Assembly (NCBI RefSeq): GCF_000974985.2
Contig: NZ_LAVA02000026.1
Span: forward strand, 62,001-126,000
Direction: 5' to 3'
Length of the DNA stretch: 64,000 nucleotides
Source: Streptomyces mangrovisoli
GTDB taxonomy: Bacteria > Actinomycetota > Actinomycetes > Streptomycetales > Streptomycetaceae
Shown here piece by piece: positions 27,536 through 36,228 of the stretch (within the stretch, counting starts at the first letter, position 1; every line of letters begins with the position of its first letter). Position numbers and translations under genes: made by a program. The notes beneath the pieces were generated by a model. That model was not told the DNA's origin. It made no database searches and saw nothing but the letters and a program-made list of their open reading frames with translations.

Positions 27536-28309
27536 ATGACAACGGCTCTGATTACGGGATCGACCGCGGGGATCGGTGCCGCGTTCGCGCGGCGGCTGGC
27601 GGCTGACGGGCACGACCTCGTCCTGGTCGCCCGGGACACCGACCGGCTGCGCGGCCAGGCGACGGAACTGCACGACCGGCACGGCATCGAGGCGGAGGTG
27701 CTGACGGCCGACCTCGCGGAGGACTCCGGCATCGAGTCGGTCGCCGCGCGCCTGTCGGACCGCAAGAACCCTGTCGACCTGCTCATCAACAACGCGGGGT
27801 TCGGCAACAAGGGCCGCTATCTGGACGTCTCCATGGCCGACGAGCTGAAGATGCTCAAGGTGCACTGCGAGGCGGTGCTGCGGCTGACGTCGGCCGCGGC
27901 GGAGTCGATGCGGGAGCGGGGCCGGGGCGGGGTCGTGAACGTGGCGTCGGTGGCGGCGTTCGTGCCGCGCGGCACGTACGGGGCGTCGAAGGCGTGGGTC
28001 GTGCAGTTCACGCAGGGCGCGGCGCGGGACATGGCCGGCAGCGGGGTACGGCTGATGGCGCTGTGCCCGGGGTTCGTACGGACGGAGTTCCACGAGCGGG
28101 CGGGCATGGGGACGGACAACATCCCCGGCTGGATGTGGCTGGACGCCGACAAGCTGGTGGCGGCGGCGCTCCAGGACCTGTCCCGCGGCAAGTCCCTGTC
28201 CGTCCCGGACCCGCGCTACAAGACCCTGATGGGCGTGGTGAAGGTGACGCCCCGCGCGCTGCTCGGCGGCATCACCTCGCGGACCGGCCGGAAGTACGGC
28301 CCGCAGTAG
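27536..28309 (+). CDS. Short-chain dehydrogenase/reductase
   Basis: 257 residues, classical SDR fold. Cofactor motif TGSTAGIG at 8-15, LLINNAGFG near 85, catalytic Ser in NVASVAAF and the YGASK tetrad (Tyr and Lys) near 148. The first basic residue after the cofactor motif (VARDTDRL) favours NADP(H). Closest in pattern to YqjQ/DltE-like SDRs. Cytosolic. The ATG at 27536 is 116 bp after the MOSC gene, so an operon is possible but not certain. Substrate not assignable. Confidence 0.88.
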   Translation: MTTALITGSTAGIGAAFARRLAADGHDLVLVARDTDRLRGQATELHDRHGIEAEVLTADLAEDSGIESVAARLSDRKNPVDLLINNAGFGNKGRYLDVSMADELKMLKVHCEAVLRLTSAAAESMRERGRGGVVNVASVAAFVPRGTYGASKAWVVQFTQGAARDMAGSGVRLMALCPGFVRTEFHERAGMGTDNIPGWMWLDADKLVAAALQDLSRGKSLSVPDPRYKTLMGVVKVTPRALLGGITSRTGRKYGPQ

Positions 28310-28481
28310 CCGAGCGGGACGCGGGACTTCTCGCCCAGCGCTTATTGGCTGTCGCTTCTCGCCTCTTGCTGCTCGCGGACCGTCCGCCGACGGCGGGGTG
28401 CCGTGGCTGAGCAGGGCATCGGGGCGCCCCGGTGGGAAAATGGAGCCGTTCCCACCGGACCCCACGGACCGAGGTGCCGTC

Positions 28482-28778
28482 ATGGCCTTCGTGCAGATCA
28501 TCGAGTGCAGGACCAGCCGGATGGACGAGATGAACCGGCTGATGGACACATGGGTCGAGCAGACCAAGGGGAAGCGGACGGCGACCCACGCCATGGTGGG
28601 CCGGGACCGCTCGGACGCGACGCGCATGGTCGAGATCGTCGAGTTCCCGTCGTACGAGGACGCGATGAAGAACTCGGGCCTCCCGGAGACCGACAGGATC
28701 TTCCAGGAGATGGTCGCCCTCTGCGACGAGACCCCGACCTTCACGGACCTGGACGTGATGCGGGACGAGCGCTTGTAG
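28482..28778 (+). CDS. Conserved hypothetical protein, ferredoxin-like (ABM-type) fold likely
   Basis: 98 residues beginning MAFVQIIECRTSRMDEM. The pattern of a short beta strand, helix (MNRLMDTWVEQTKGKRT), strand (THAMVGRDRSD), strand (MVEIVEFPSYEDAMKNS) and helix resembles the dimeric alpha-beta barrel of antibiotic biosynthesis monooxygenase-like proteins, but no catalytic motif is clear. Start at ATG 28482, with gaggtg five bases upstream; a longer upstream in-frame start has none. Function unknown. Confidence 0.72.
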   Translation: MAFVQIIECRTSRMDEMNRLMDTWVEQTKGKRTATHAMVGRDRSDATRMVEIVEFPSYEDAMKNSGLPETDRIFQEMVALCDETPTFTDLDVMRDERL

Positions 28779-28961
28779 CCCGAACCCGGACAGCCCCGCA
28801 CGGCGTCGCGACCCACCGAAGGAAGGATCCTCCGCCATCCCTCCTGCGTAGGCGTTCACGAGCCGGAGGACGCACGAGGAGTCCGCGGTGCGAGGGCGGT
28901 CGACCCTCGCATGGCGGGACGGGGACGGCTCGCAGGTCAGACAGAGGCCGGACATGCCGTC

Positions 28962-29357
28962 CTAGGTGCAGGTTTCCGTGTCGTTGGCTTCGTCGTAGCG
29001 CCCGTCGTCGTCCTCGTCGGCGTCCACGAACCCCTCGGGCCGCTCCACGGCTTGCGCGGAAGCAGGCCACCACGAGGTGACGCAGACGGCTTCCAGGCGC
29101 GCTCTGCCGATGCGGCTGTTGTCCAGCCACTCCGGAATCTCGTCGCCCGACACGATGGGGCGTGCCTGTACGGGCCGGTCCGCGTTGCGGTAGAACGCGA
29201 TGCCCTCATGGACGCGGAGCCACTCGTCGAAGACCTCGTCGGTGCCTGGTCTGCCAAGGCCGCTCGACTCGCTCGTGCGGAACAGCTCCCGCGCGGCGTC
29301 GAGACGGATGACCGGGAGATCCACGAGGTCCGGCTCCGCGTCGGAAGATACGGGCAT
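28962..29357 (-). CDS. Acidic hypothetical protein
   Basis: 131 residues, strongly acidic at the C-terminus (DADEDDDGRYDEANDTETC), no membrane segment, no family recognised. The middle (DEVFDEWLRVHEGIAFYRNADRPVQ, GDEIPEWLDNSRIGRARLE) looks like a compact soluble domain. ATG at 29355-29357 with ggagg nine bases upstream. It is isolated: rightward genes flank it on both sides. Coding is supported by the ribosome site and residue composition only. Confidence 0.6.
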   Translation of the reverse strand: MPVSSDAEPDLVDLPVIRLDAARELFRTSESSGLGRPGTDEVFDEWLRVHEGIAFYRNADRPVQARPIVSGDEIPEWLDNSRIGRARLEAVCVTSWWPASAQAVERPEGFVDADEDDDGRYDEANDTETCT

Positions 29358-29700
29358 GTCAGGCGGCCTCCGGAGTCAAGGACCCCGGTAGCGCACTGCC
29401 GCACCCCGGTGATCTGCGCGTTCCCGCGCACCGCGCGCGGGTCGGCCGCCACACGGAGGGCTCTCGCTCCGGGTGCAATGCGGTCCGATGCGCCAGGGTT
29501 TGACGCCGGATCACGCGACCGAGCGCGAAGCTAACACCGGCGTTGATCTTCCGCAAGATCTTCACAAGCCCTTGCCTCGGGGCCGCGATCATGAAATGTT
29601 GCCGCCCTGACCGATCCCCGGCCGAGTTCGCCGAGGTCTGGCACAAGCACCGATCTCCCTGCACGAGTTGTAAGGGGGTCTTCGTTTCGAGGAGGCCCCT
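29358..29700. other. Divergent spacer without gene
   Basis: 343 bp between the acidic hypothetical gene and the DUF3293 gene. Both promoters must lie here. A direct repeat gatcttccgcaagatcttc is visible around 29557-29576. On the minus strand TTGCGG, 17 bases, TAGCTT is a possible promoter for the acidic gene. The left half looks non-coding and shows no RNA-like structure I recognise. Confidence 0.4.
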
Positions 29701-30201
29701 GTGCACACGTTCGACGCGTCCGCCGCACCCCGTAACTGGGACCTGTATCTGGCCGCGGTCGTCGACATCCGGTTCGAGGACCGCGTCGTCCACGTCGAAC
29801 CACGTTCCCCGGGCGTGGCCGAGGGCCCCTTTCCGGGTCCGGCCCAAGGCGCCACGGTTCACGTGATCACCGCCTGGAACCCCCTTGGCCGTACGGCGTC
29901 CTTCGCCGCCAACGCGCGCGCCCACCGCCTGCTCCTCGCCGAGGTCCGGAGCCTCGGTCCGACCTGGTGGCCCGCGGAAGGCCGCGACAAGCAGGGCATG
30001 CACCGCGAGGAGAGCGTCGCCGTGGTCGGTCTCGACGATGCGGCCGCCCTCGGACTGGGCCGCCGGTTCGGGCAGGACGCGATCTTCGCGTGGACCCCCG
30101 ACGCGTGGCGGCTCCTGACGTGCGACGGCGGCGTCACCGCGGCCCGTGGCTGGGCGGCGTTCGAGACGCGCAACCGCTCGACCGCCGCAAGCAGGCATTG
30201 A
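29701..30201 (+). CDS. DUF3293-domain protein
   Basis: 166 residues. It matches the DUF3293 pattern: VHVITAWNPLGRTASFAANARAH near the centre, then ESVAVVGLDDAAALGLGRRFGQDAIFAWTPDAWRLL. The function of the family is unknown; it is small, soluble and scattered in Actinobacteria and Proteobacteria. The GTG at 29701 is preceded by gaggagg with ideal spacing. The zinc-ribbon gene follows 19 bp later and is probably co-transcribed. Confidence 0.75.
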   Translation: MHTFDASAAPRNWDLYLAAVVDIRFEDRVVHVEPRSPGVAEGPFPGPAQGATVHVITAWNPLGRTASFAANARAHRLLLAEVRSLGPTWWPAEGRDKQGMHREESVAVVGLDDAAALGLGRRFGQDAIFAWTPDAWRLLTCDGGVTAARGWAAFETRNRSTAASRH

Positions 30202-30220
30202 AAAGGGCTGGAGCAGAGTG

Positions 30221-30436
30221 ATGGGCACGTACCCGATGCGCACGCCGGAACACTGTCCCCGGTGCGGCAGACGCCTTGCCGACGCCGACCCGCCGTCGGA
30301 GCGGGTCAAGGCCGACGGCTTCCCGGCGGAGGTGACGTACGAGACCGATCCGGTGTGCGGGGCGCGCCGGCACGTGTGGGACAGGACATCGCCGCTGGGC
30401 CGTCGGGCCCGGCCGTACGTGGAGGGCCCGCGGTAG
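30221..30436 (+). CDS. Small zinc-ribbon-like protein
   Basis: 71 residues. An N-terminal CPRCGRR knuckle (near residues 11-17) pairs with a later DPVCGARRHVW (one Cys and one His), giving four candidate zinc ligands of CxxC...CxxxxH type. No family recognised. The ATG at 30221 has ggag about 11 bases upstream. It lies 19 bp after the DUF3293 gene. It may bind nucleic acid or a protein partner; that is inference from the zinc knuckle only. Confidence 0.6.
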   Translation: MGTYPMRTPEHCPRCGRRLADADPPSERVKADGFPAEVTYETDPVCGARRHVWDRTSPLGRRARPYVEGPR

Positions 30437-30746
30437 CTTCATCCGGCGCGCGCCCGAAGCATCGCAGGAACGCTGTGCCCGAGTCCGTTCCGCACCCGCG
30501 TCCCTTACGGCTCACCCTCGGCCGCCGCCCCCACGCTCCGTGACCGCGGCCTCGGACGCCAGTACGTCAACCACGCGCACGACCAGGCAAGTTGATTCGT
30601 GTGAGTGAAAGCCTCACGAAAGGTTTCTTCACTCAACGCGTCCAAATGAGCACTCTTCGTGCTGTACGGTCAGCACAAATACGGCCCCCGCAACGGCTGG
30701 CACCGTTCGCGAGGGCCTGAACCACCAGTGGAAAGAGACTCCACCC
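30437..30746. other. Spacer upstream of the HTH remnant, with operator-like repeat
   Basis: 310 bp without a supported gene. The right half falls in GC and carries two inverted repeats: gtgag/ctcac (30601-30617) and gtgctg-tacggt-cagcac (30659-30676). Several TCACTCA/AGTGA-like words occur between them. It is most likely the promoter of the truncated HTH gene. Confidence 0.45.
30659..30676. promoter_or_regulatory. Perfect 6-6-6 palindrome, candidate operator
   Basis: gtgctg and cagcac arms around tacggt, about 71 bp upstream of the HTH remnant start. It sits in a locally AT-richer stretch, as expected for a promoter with a bound regulator. Confidence 0.45.
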
Positions 30747-30956
30747 GTGATGTACAGGCACCATATCGCGCCCGCACGCGCCTTCACCCAGCTCTCCCAC
30801 GACATCATCCGGCACCCCCGGCTGTCGTCGGTCGCGGTCCGCCTCCTCACCTGGCAACTCTCCCTCCCGCAGGGGGCACGCGAACCTCTCTCGCGTACCG
30901 CCGAACGAGCCAACATCGGCGCGTGCGCCTTCACCCATGACGCCCTCCGGCGTGGA
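30747..30956 (+). pseudogene. Truncated helix-turn-helix gene remnant
   Basis: The first about 65 codons (RAFTQLSHDIIRHPRLSS, AVRLLTWQLSLPQGARE, SRTAERANIGACAFT) match the N-terminus of a widespread Streptomyces helix-turn-helix protein of full length well over 200 residues. After GACAFT the expected continuation is lost and the frame runs into unrelated, Arg-rich residues, then in frame into the nuclease gene. A deletion that joined the two is the simplest reading. A GTG (30747) or ATG (30750) start with ggaaagag upstream is intact, so a fusion of 361 residues could still be made. The full-length family is recalled from memory, not searched. Confidence 0.5.
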
Positions 30957-31046
30957 TGCGGCCCGGCGTTCGGCGCTCGCCTGTTACGGCGCCCAGTGGA
31001 CGATCCGGTCCCGGGCGCCTTCCCGCCGTCGCGTCGGCACGGCAGG

Positions 31047-31832
31047 ATGCCTGCCGTGGCAGCGAGAGACACCAGCGACGAGGCGTACGTCGTCGGGCTG
31101 TGCGATCAGGTCCTCGGCGAGACGGCCCTAACGCAACACAGGTTCGACTGGTTGCTGGGAGACCCCGGCGCCGAGGGCCGACGGGTCAGGCTTCCGGTCG
31201 ACGCGTACTGGCCCGGTCACCAGTTGGTCGTCGAGTACCGGGAGTTGCAGCACGACCGGCCGGTACCGCACTTCGACAAGCCGGACCGGATAACCGTCAG
31301 CGGGGTCCACCGGGGCGAGCAGCGGGCGCTGTACGACGCGCGCCGGGAGAGCGAGATCCCCGCCCACGGCCTGCGGCTCGTCGTGGTCCGGCCCGCCGAC
31401 CTCGACGCGGACGGACGCGGGCGGCTCCGCCGCAACGAGGAGTCCGACCTGGCCGCCCTGCGGAAGATCCTGGCCAGGGCGAGCGACGAGGACCGGGTGC
31501 TCGACACCTTCCGTACCTGGCTGCTGGCCGAGGGCTGGACACCGGTGGAACCGGAGGACCGCTGGACCGACCTCGAAGCGGTGCGCGACGGGGAACGACT
31601 GATCTGCGAGGCCAAGGGTCGCACCAGCGAGAAAGGCATCGACGCCGACATCGCCTACGGGCAGTTGCTGCGCCGCATGACGAGCCAGGACGCCCGGACA
31701 CGGTACGCGCTCGTCGTGCCGACCTCGTCCCTGAAGGCCGTCGAGCGCGTACCGGGCCATGTCCGCCGCCTGTTGCACATCGACGTGTACTTGGTGACGG
31801 ACGACGACGCGGTGCGTCGGCTGCCGACCTGA
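31047..31832 (+). CDS. Putative two-domain PD-(D/E)XK/Vsr-like nuclease
   Basis: 261 residues from ATG 31047. The N-terminal half holds LPVDAYWPGHQLVVEYREL followed by DKPDRITVSGVHRGEQRALYDARR, resembling the D-x(10)-E core of DUF559/Vsr-type endonucleases. The C-terminal half holds a second core, TDLEAVRDGERLICEAKGR, with the D-x(12)-ExK pattern and a following GIDADIAYGQLLRRM helix, as in restriction-endonuclease-fold proteins. Two nuclease cores in one small protein is unusual. No methylase or other restriction gene lies nearby. The frame is open back to 30747, so the true start may be earlier, fused to the HTH remnant. A bidirectional terminator follows. Confidence 0.62.
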   Translation: MPAVAARDTSDEAYVVGLCDQVLGETALTQHRFDWLLGDPGAEGRRVRLPVDAYWPGHQLVVEYRELQHDRPVPHFDKPDRITVSGVHRGEQRALYDARRESEIPAHGLRLVVVRPADLDADGRGRLRRNEESDLAALRKILARASDEDRVLDTFRTWLLAEGWTPVEPEDRWTDLEAVRDGERLICEAKGRTSEKGIDADIAYGQLLRRMTSQDARTRYALVVPTSSLKAVERVPGHVRRLLHIDVYLVTDDDAVRRLPT

Positions 31833-31877
31833 CCAGGGGCGCAGCCGCAGAGTGGCAGGGTCTTCGGCCTGCGCGCG

Positions 31878-31911
31878 AAGGCCCGGCACCCCAGAAAGGG
31901 TGCCGGGCCTT
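31878..31911. terminator. Bidirectional hairpin terminator
   Basis: Perfect 14-bp stem (aaggcccggcaccc / gggtgccgggcctt) with loop cagaaa, between the convergent nuclease and groEL1 genes, 46 bp past the nuclease stop and 45 bp past the groEL1 stop. The A/T ends of the stem provide short T-tails in both directions. Confidence 0.88.
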
Positions 31912-31955
31912 CGGCGGTGCCGGACCGGTCTCGGACCGGGCGGCTATGCGTCAGC

Positions 31956-33680
<1,725 letters not shown>

Positions 33681-33706
33681 GAGCAACTGAATGTGCTCCG
33701 GGTGAA

Positions 33707-34015
33707 CTACTTCTCGATGATCGCGAGAACGTCGCGAGCCGAGAGGACGAGGTACTCCTCGCCGTTGTACTTCACCTCGGTGCCGCCGTACTTGCTGTAC
33801 AGCACGACATCGCCGACCTTGACGTCGAGCGGAAGACGCTCGCCGTTCTCGAAGCGGCCCGGACCCACGGCGAGGACGGCGCCCTCCTGGGGCTTCTCCT
33901 TCGCGGTGTCCGGGATGACCAGGCCAGAGGCGGTGGTCTGCTCGGCGTCGAGCGGCTGGACCACGATGCGGTCCTCGAGCGGCTTGATGGCAACCTTGGA
34001 GCTGGTGGTCGTCAC
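33707..34015 (-). CDS. groES: Co-chaperonin GroES
   Basis: 102 residues, full length. Heptameric lid for GroEL. The mobile loop and roof motifs are present ([54 protein letters not shown], then [15 protein letters not shown]). The ATG at 34013-34015 lies about 130 bp from the promoter. First gene of the heat-shock unit and directly behind two CIRCE operators. Confidence 0.97.
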   Translation of the reverse strand: MTTTSSKVAIKPLEDRIVVQPLDAEQTTASGLVIPDTAKEKPQEGAVLAVGPGRFENGERLPLDVKVGDVVLYSKYGGTEVKYNGEEYLVLSARDVLAIIEK

Positions 34016-34114
34016 GATCCGACCTCCCCCTTCGGAGATCTCACGGGGTTAACTGTCTGAGGTGGCGACCAGGTGGATCCGTCGTCGCGGGTGCCGGACC
34101 TGCCCGTCGCTTTG

Positions 34115-34141
34115 TTGGCACTCTCCAGGGGGGAGTGCCAG
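34115..34141. promoter_or_regulatory. CIRCE element, promoter-distal copy
   Basis: TTGGCACTC, nine bases, GAGTGCCAG: the HrcA operator pattern (TTAGCACTC-N9-GAGTGCTAA) with few changes. It lies 100 bp upstream of groES, just downstream of the promoter. Confidence 0.9.
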
Positions 34142-34146
34142 AGCCG

Positions 34147-34176
34147 AGACTATGACCGCGATTAGCACTCGGTCAA
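34147..34176 (-). promoter_or_regulatory. Vegetative promoter of groES-groEL1
   Basis: Minus strand: TTGACC (34176-34171), 18 bases, TAGTCT (34152-34147). The -35 lies inside the upstream CIRCE spacer and the -10 is 6 bp from the downstream CIRCE. Agrees with housekeeping-type heat-shock promoters under HrcA control. Confidence 0.7.
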
Positions 34177-34188
34177 GCGGAGTGCCAA
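34162..34188. promoter_or_regulatory. CIRCE element overlapping the groES promoter
   Basis: TTAGCACTC, nine bases, GAGTGCCAA: one arm is a perfect match to the CIRCE consensus. Its spacer contains the -35 hexamer of the groES promoter, so HrcA binding here would block RNA polymerase directly. Confidence 0.93.
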
Positions 34189-34985
34189 TTGCCTGCGGCG
34201 CGTCGCCGGATGGGGGTGCTTTCGGGCCACCGGGCCGGGGGGGCGCGGGGCAGTGGGCCACCGGGCCGCGGGCCGCTGGGCGCGGGGGCCGGACGCGGGG
34301 CGCGGAGCCGCGTTCTCCGCCGCGCCGTCGGCGCGAGGCCGCTCGGCGCGCGGCGCTCGGCGCGGACCGTGTTTCCCCCCTGCCGTACGACAGCGCTCCG
34401 ACCGCACCGCGCAGGTGGCCTCCCTGCGCAGATCCCGGCCGGGACCTGAGCCTGGGCGGCGGGCCGCCGGATGCGTGGCACGGGGCCGCGTTCCCCACCG
34501 CCGGCCGGACGCGGGGCCGCCGACCGCCGGGCTTGGCCCGGGGCCGAAGGCTGCCGGGCGCGGGGCTCGGGCCGTGTTGCGTGCCGTGACGTGCGGCAGC
34601 GCTCCGGCCGTGCCGCACCGGCGGCCCCCGCGCCGATCCCGGCCGGGCCCGGGCCCTGCCGCCGGGCCCTTGGCACGGGGGCTGCGTTCGCCACTGCGCC
34701 GCAGGGCGCGGGACCGCCGGGCGCCGAGCGCTTGCGCATGGCGCGAGGCCGCAGGCCCTGCCGCACTGCCGGGCGCGGGGCAGTCAGCGGCTTGGCGCGG
34801 GGCGCGGAGCCGCGTTCCCTGCCGCGCCGGCGCACGCTTGGCGCGAGGCCGCGTTCCCCGCAGGGTCGTCGGGCGTCGGGCGCCGGGCGCTTGGCGCGGA
34901 GCTCGGGGCCGTGTTGCGTGCCGTGGCGTGCGGCAGTGCTCCGGCCGTGCCGCACCGGCGGTGGCCGTGGCGGTCAGGGCCGGGG
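34189..34985. repeat. About 800-bp gene-free, internally repetitive GC-rich stretch
   Basis: No coding sequence is convincing on either strand: frames are open only because of the base composition, and their products are Arg/Ala/Pro/Gly without motif. The stretch consists of degenerate repeats. One unit of about 60 bp (gtgttgcgtgccgtg followed by cgtgcggcag and a ctccggccgtgccgcaccgg segment) occurs at about 34572-34625 and again at about 34912-34965. Shorter variants of ggcgcggggc and ccgcgttccccgc recur throughout. It separates the groES promoter from the deacetylase pair. Confidence 0.65.
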
Positions 34986-34989
34986 TCGC

Positions 34990-36228
34990 CTACAGGTAGT
35001 CCTCCAGGCGGGCCACCGTCAGCCCTGCCTCCTGTGCCTCGTTCAGCAGGCGGACGGTGCGCTCGTCGAGCGTCGGGCCCCTGGAATCGTCGCGGCCCAC
35101 CAGGACGATGTCGCCGGGGCGGAGGTGTTCCTCGCCGCTGCGGTAGGCGAGGCCGTGCGCGGTCATCGCCGCCCGCCACAGGACCACCTCCGCGATACCG
35201 CAGTCGGCCGCCGCGCGGCGGGTCGTCGTGTCGTACCTGCCGTACGGCGGCCGCAACAGCCTCGGGCGCACGCCGAACCGGCTGCGCAGCCGCCGCTGCT
35301 GGCCGCAGATCCGGGCACGCTGGCCGGCGTACGGCAGGCCGCGCAGCGCCGGTCGGCCGACGCCACGGTTCTGCATCACCGCGCCCGCGGAGCGCAGCTT
35401 CGCGAGTTCCCCGCGGAGCCCGGTCGCGGCGGCCCCCCGTGGATCGGAGGCGGTCGCGGTGCCCTGCGGACCGGGGGCCGCCGCGGCGGCCCGTGGATCG
35501 GAGGCGGTCGCTGCGGCCCCTGGCCCCGTGGTGGAAACCTGCGGCCCTGCGGTCGAGGCTCCCGGCCGCGAGGTGGAGGCCCACGGCCCCGCGCCGGAGG
35601 CACCCGGCCCGGCGGCCGAGCCACGCGACCCCGCACGGGAGGCACCCGGCCCGGCGGCCGAGCCGTGCCGCCCCCCGCCGGAGGCGCCCGGCCCCGTGGC
35701 GAGGCCCCGCGGTCCCCTCGTAGGGGCGCCGGTTCCGTCGCCCGCGCCGGTGTCCGTGAGGAACACGCTCACCGGGAGCCGGAGTTCGCGGACCAGGTCG
35801 GCGAAGCGCGGGTCGCGGTGGGCATCCGCGTCGTGGGCCGCGCCGAAGTCGTAGGTGAGGAAGACGACCCGGTCTCGGGTGCGGACGTGGTCCACGGCGG
35901 GCGGCAGCCCGGGGCCCGCCGCCCGCGCGGACGGCGCGCGCGACGGCCTCGGGGCGGGCGCCAGCGGGGCGGCCAGGCCCCAGCGGCGGTACGCGGGCGG
36001 GTGCACGCGCAGCGCGGCCTTCTTGCCGAGCCGTTCGATGGGGTCGACGGACTGGGCGCAGCCGGCCAGGAGCGAGACCAGGAGCGCGGCCGTCACCGCC
36101 CCCAGCACCGCCACCCGACGGTCCGCCACCCGACGGTCGGCCCTCCGCCAGCCGAGCACCGCCACCCGACGGTCGGCCCCCCGCCGGCCGAGCACCGCCA
36201 CCCGGCGGTCGGCCCCCCGCCGCCTCAC
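34990..36228 (-). CDS. Lipoprotein with degenerate NodB (polysaccharide deacetylase-like) domain
   Basis: 412 residues from a GTG that overlaps the stop of the upstream deacetylase (GTGA) with ggagg seven bases before it, so it is translationally coupled. A lipobox follows the signal segment (LLVSLLAGCAQS, about 45-56). The NodB fold aligns end to end with the neighbour, including the C-terminal ARLEDYL, but the metal site is lost: the DD pair reads TYDFGA, HxxxH reads RGVGR, and the final SH is VG; only RPPYGRYD survives. About 95 residues of Pro/Gly/Ala repeats (units like GSAAGPGAS) interrupt the domain. It is probably a non-catalytic surface lipoprotein, a duplicate gone astray. Confidence 0.8.
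   Translation of the reverse strand: MRRRGADRRVAVLGRRGADRRVAVLGWRRADRRVADRRVAVLGAVTAALLVSLLAGCAQSVDPIERLGKKAALRVHPPAYRRWGLAAPLAPAPRPSRAPSARAAGPGLPPAVDHVRTRDRVVFLTYDFGAAHDADAHRDPRFADLVRELRLPVSVFLTDTGAGDGTGAPTRGPRGLATGPGASGGGRHGSAAGPGASRAGSRGSAAGPGASGAGPWASTSRPGASTAGPQVSTTGPGAAATASDPRAAAAAPGPQGTATASDPRGAAATGLRGELAKLRSAGAVMQNRGVGRPALRGLPYAGQRARICGQQRRLRSRFGVRPRLLRPPYGRYDTTTRRAAADCGIAEVVLWRAAMTAHGLAYRSGEEHLRPGDIVLVGRDDSRGPTLDERTVRLLNEAQEAGLTVARLEDYL
36101..36222. repeat. 36-bp tandem repeat at the start of the degenerate deacetylase gene
   Basis: Two full copies and a partial third of a 36-bp unit (begins ccgagcaccgccacccgacg, continues ggtcggccccccgccgg), coding on the minus strand for RRGADRRVAVLG-type dodecapeptides just before the hydrophobic signal segment. 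Confidence 0.75.

Noticed and set aside
28310..28481. Upstream extension of the small protein at 28482
   Set aside because: The earlier in-frame start lacks a ribosome site and the added residues show no conserved pattern.
34173..34955. Leftward 260-codon frame in the repeat region after groES
   Set aside because: Made of repeated Arg/Ala/Pro/Gly words; covers the CIRCE operator and has no ribosome site.
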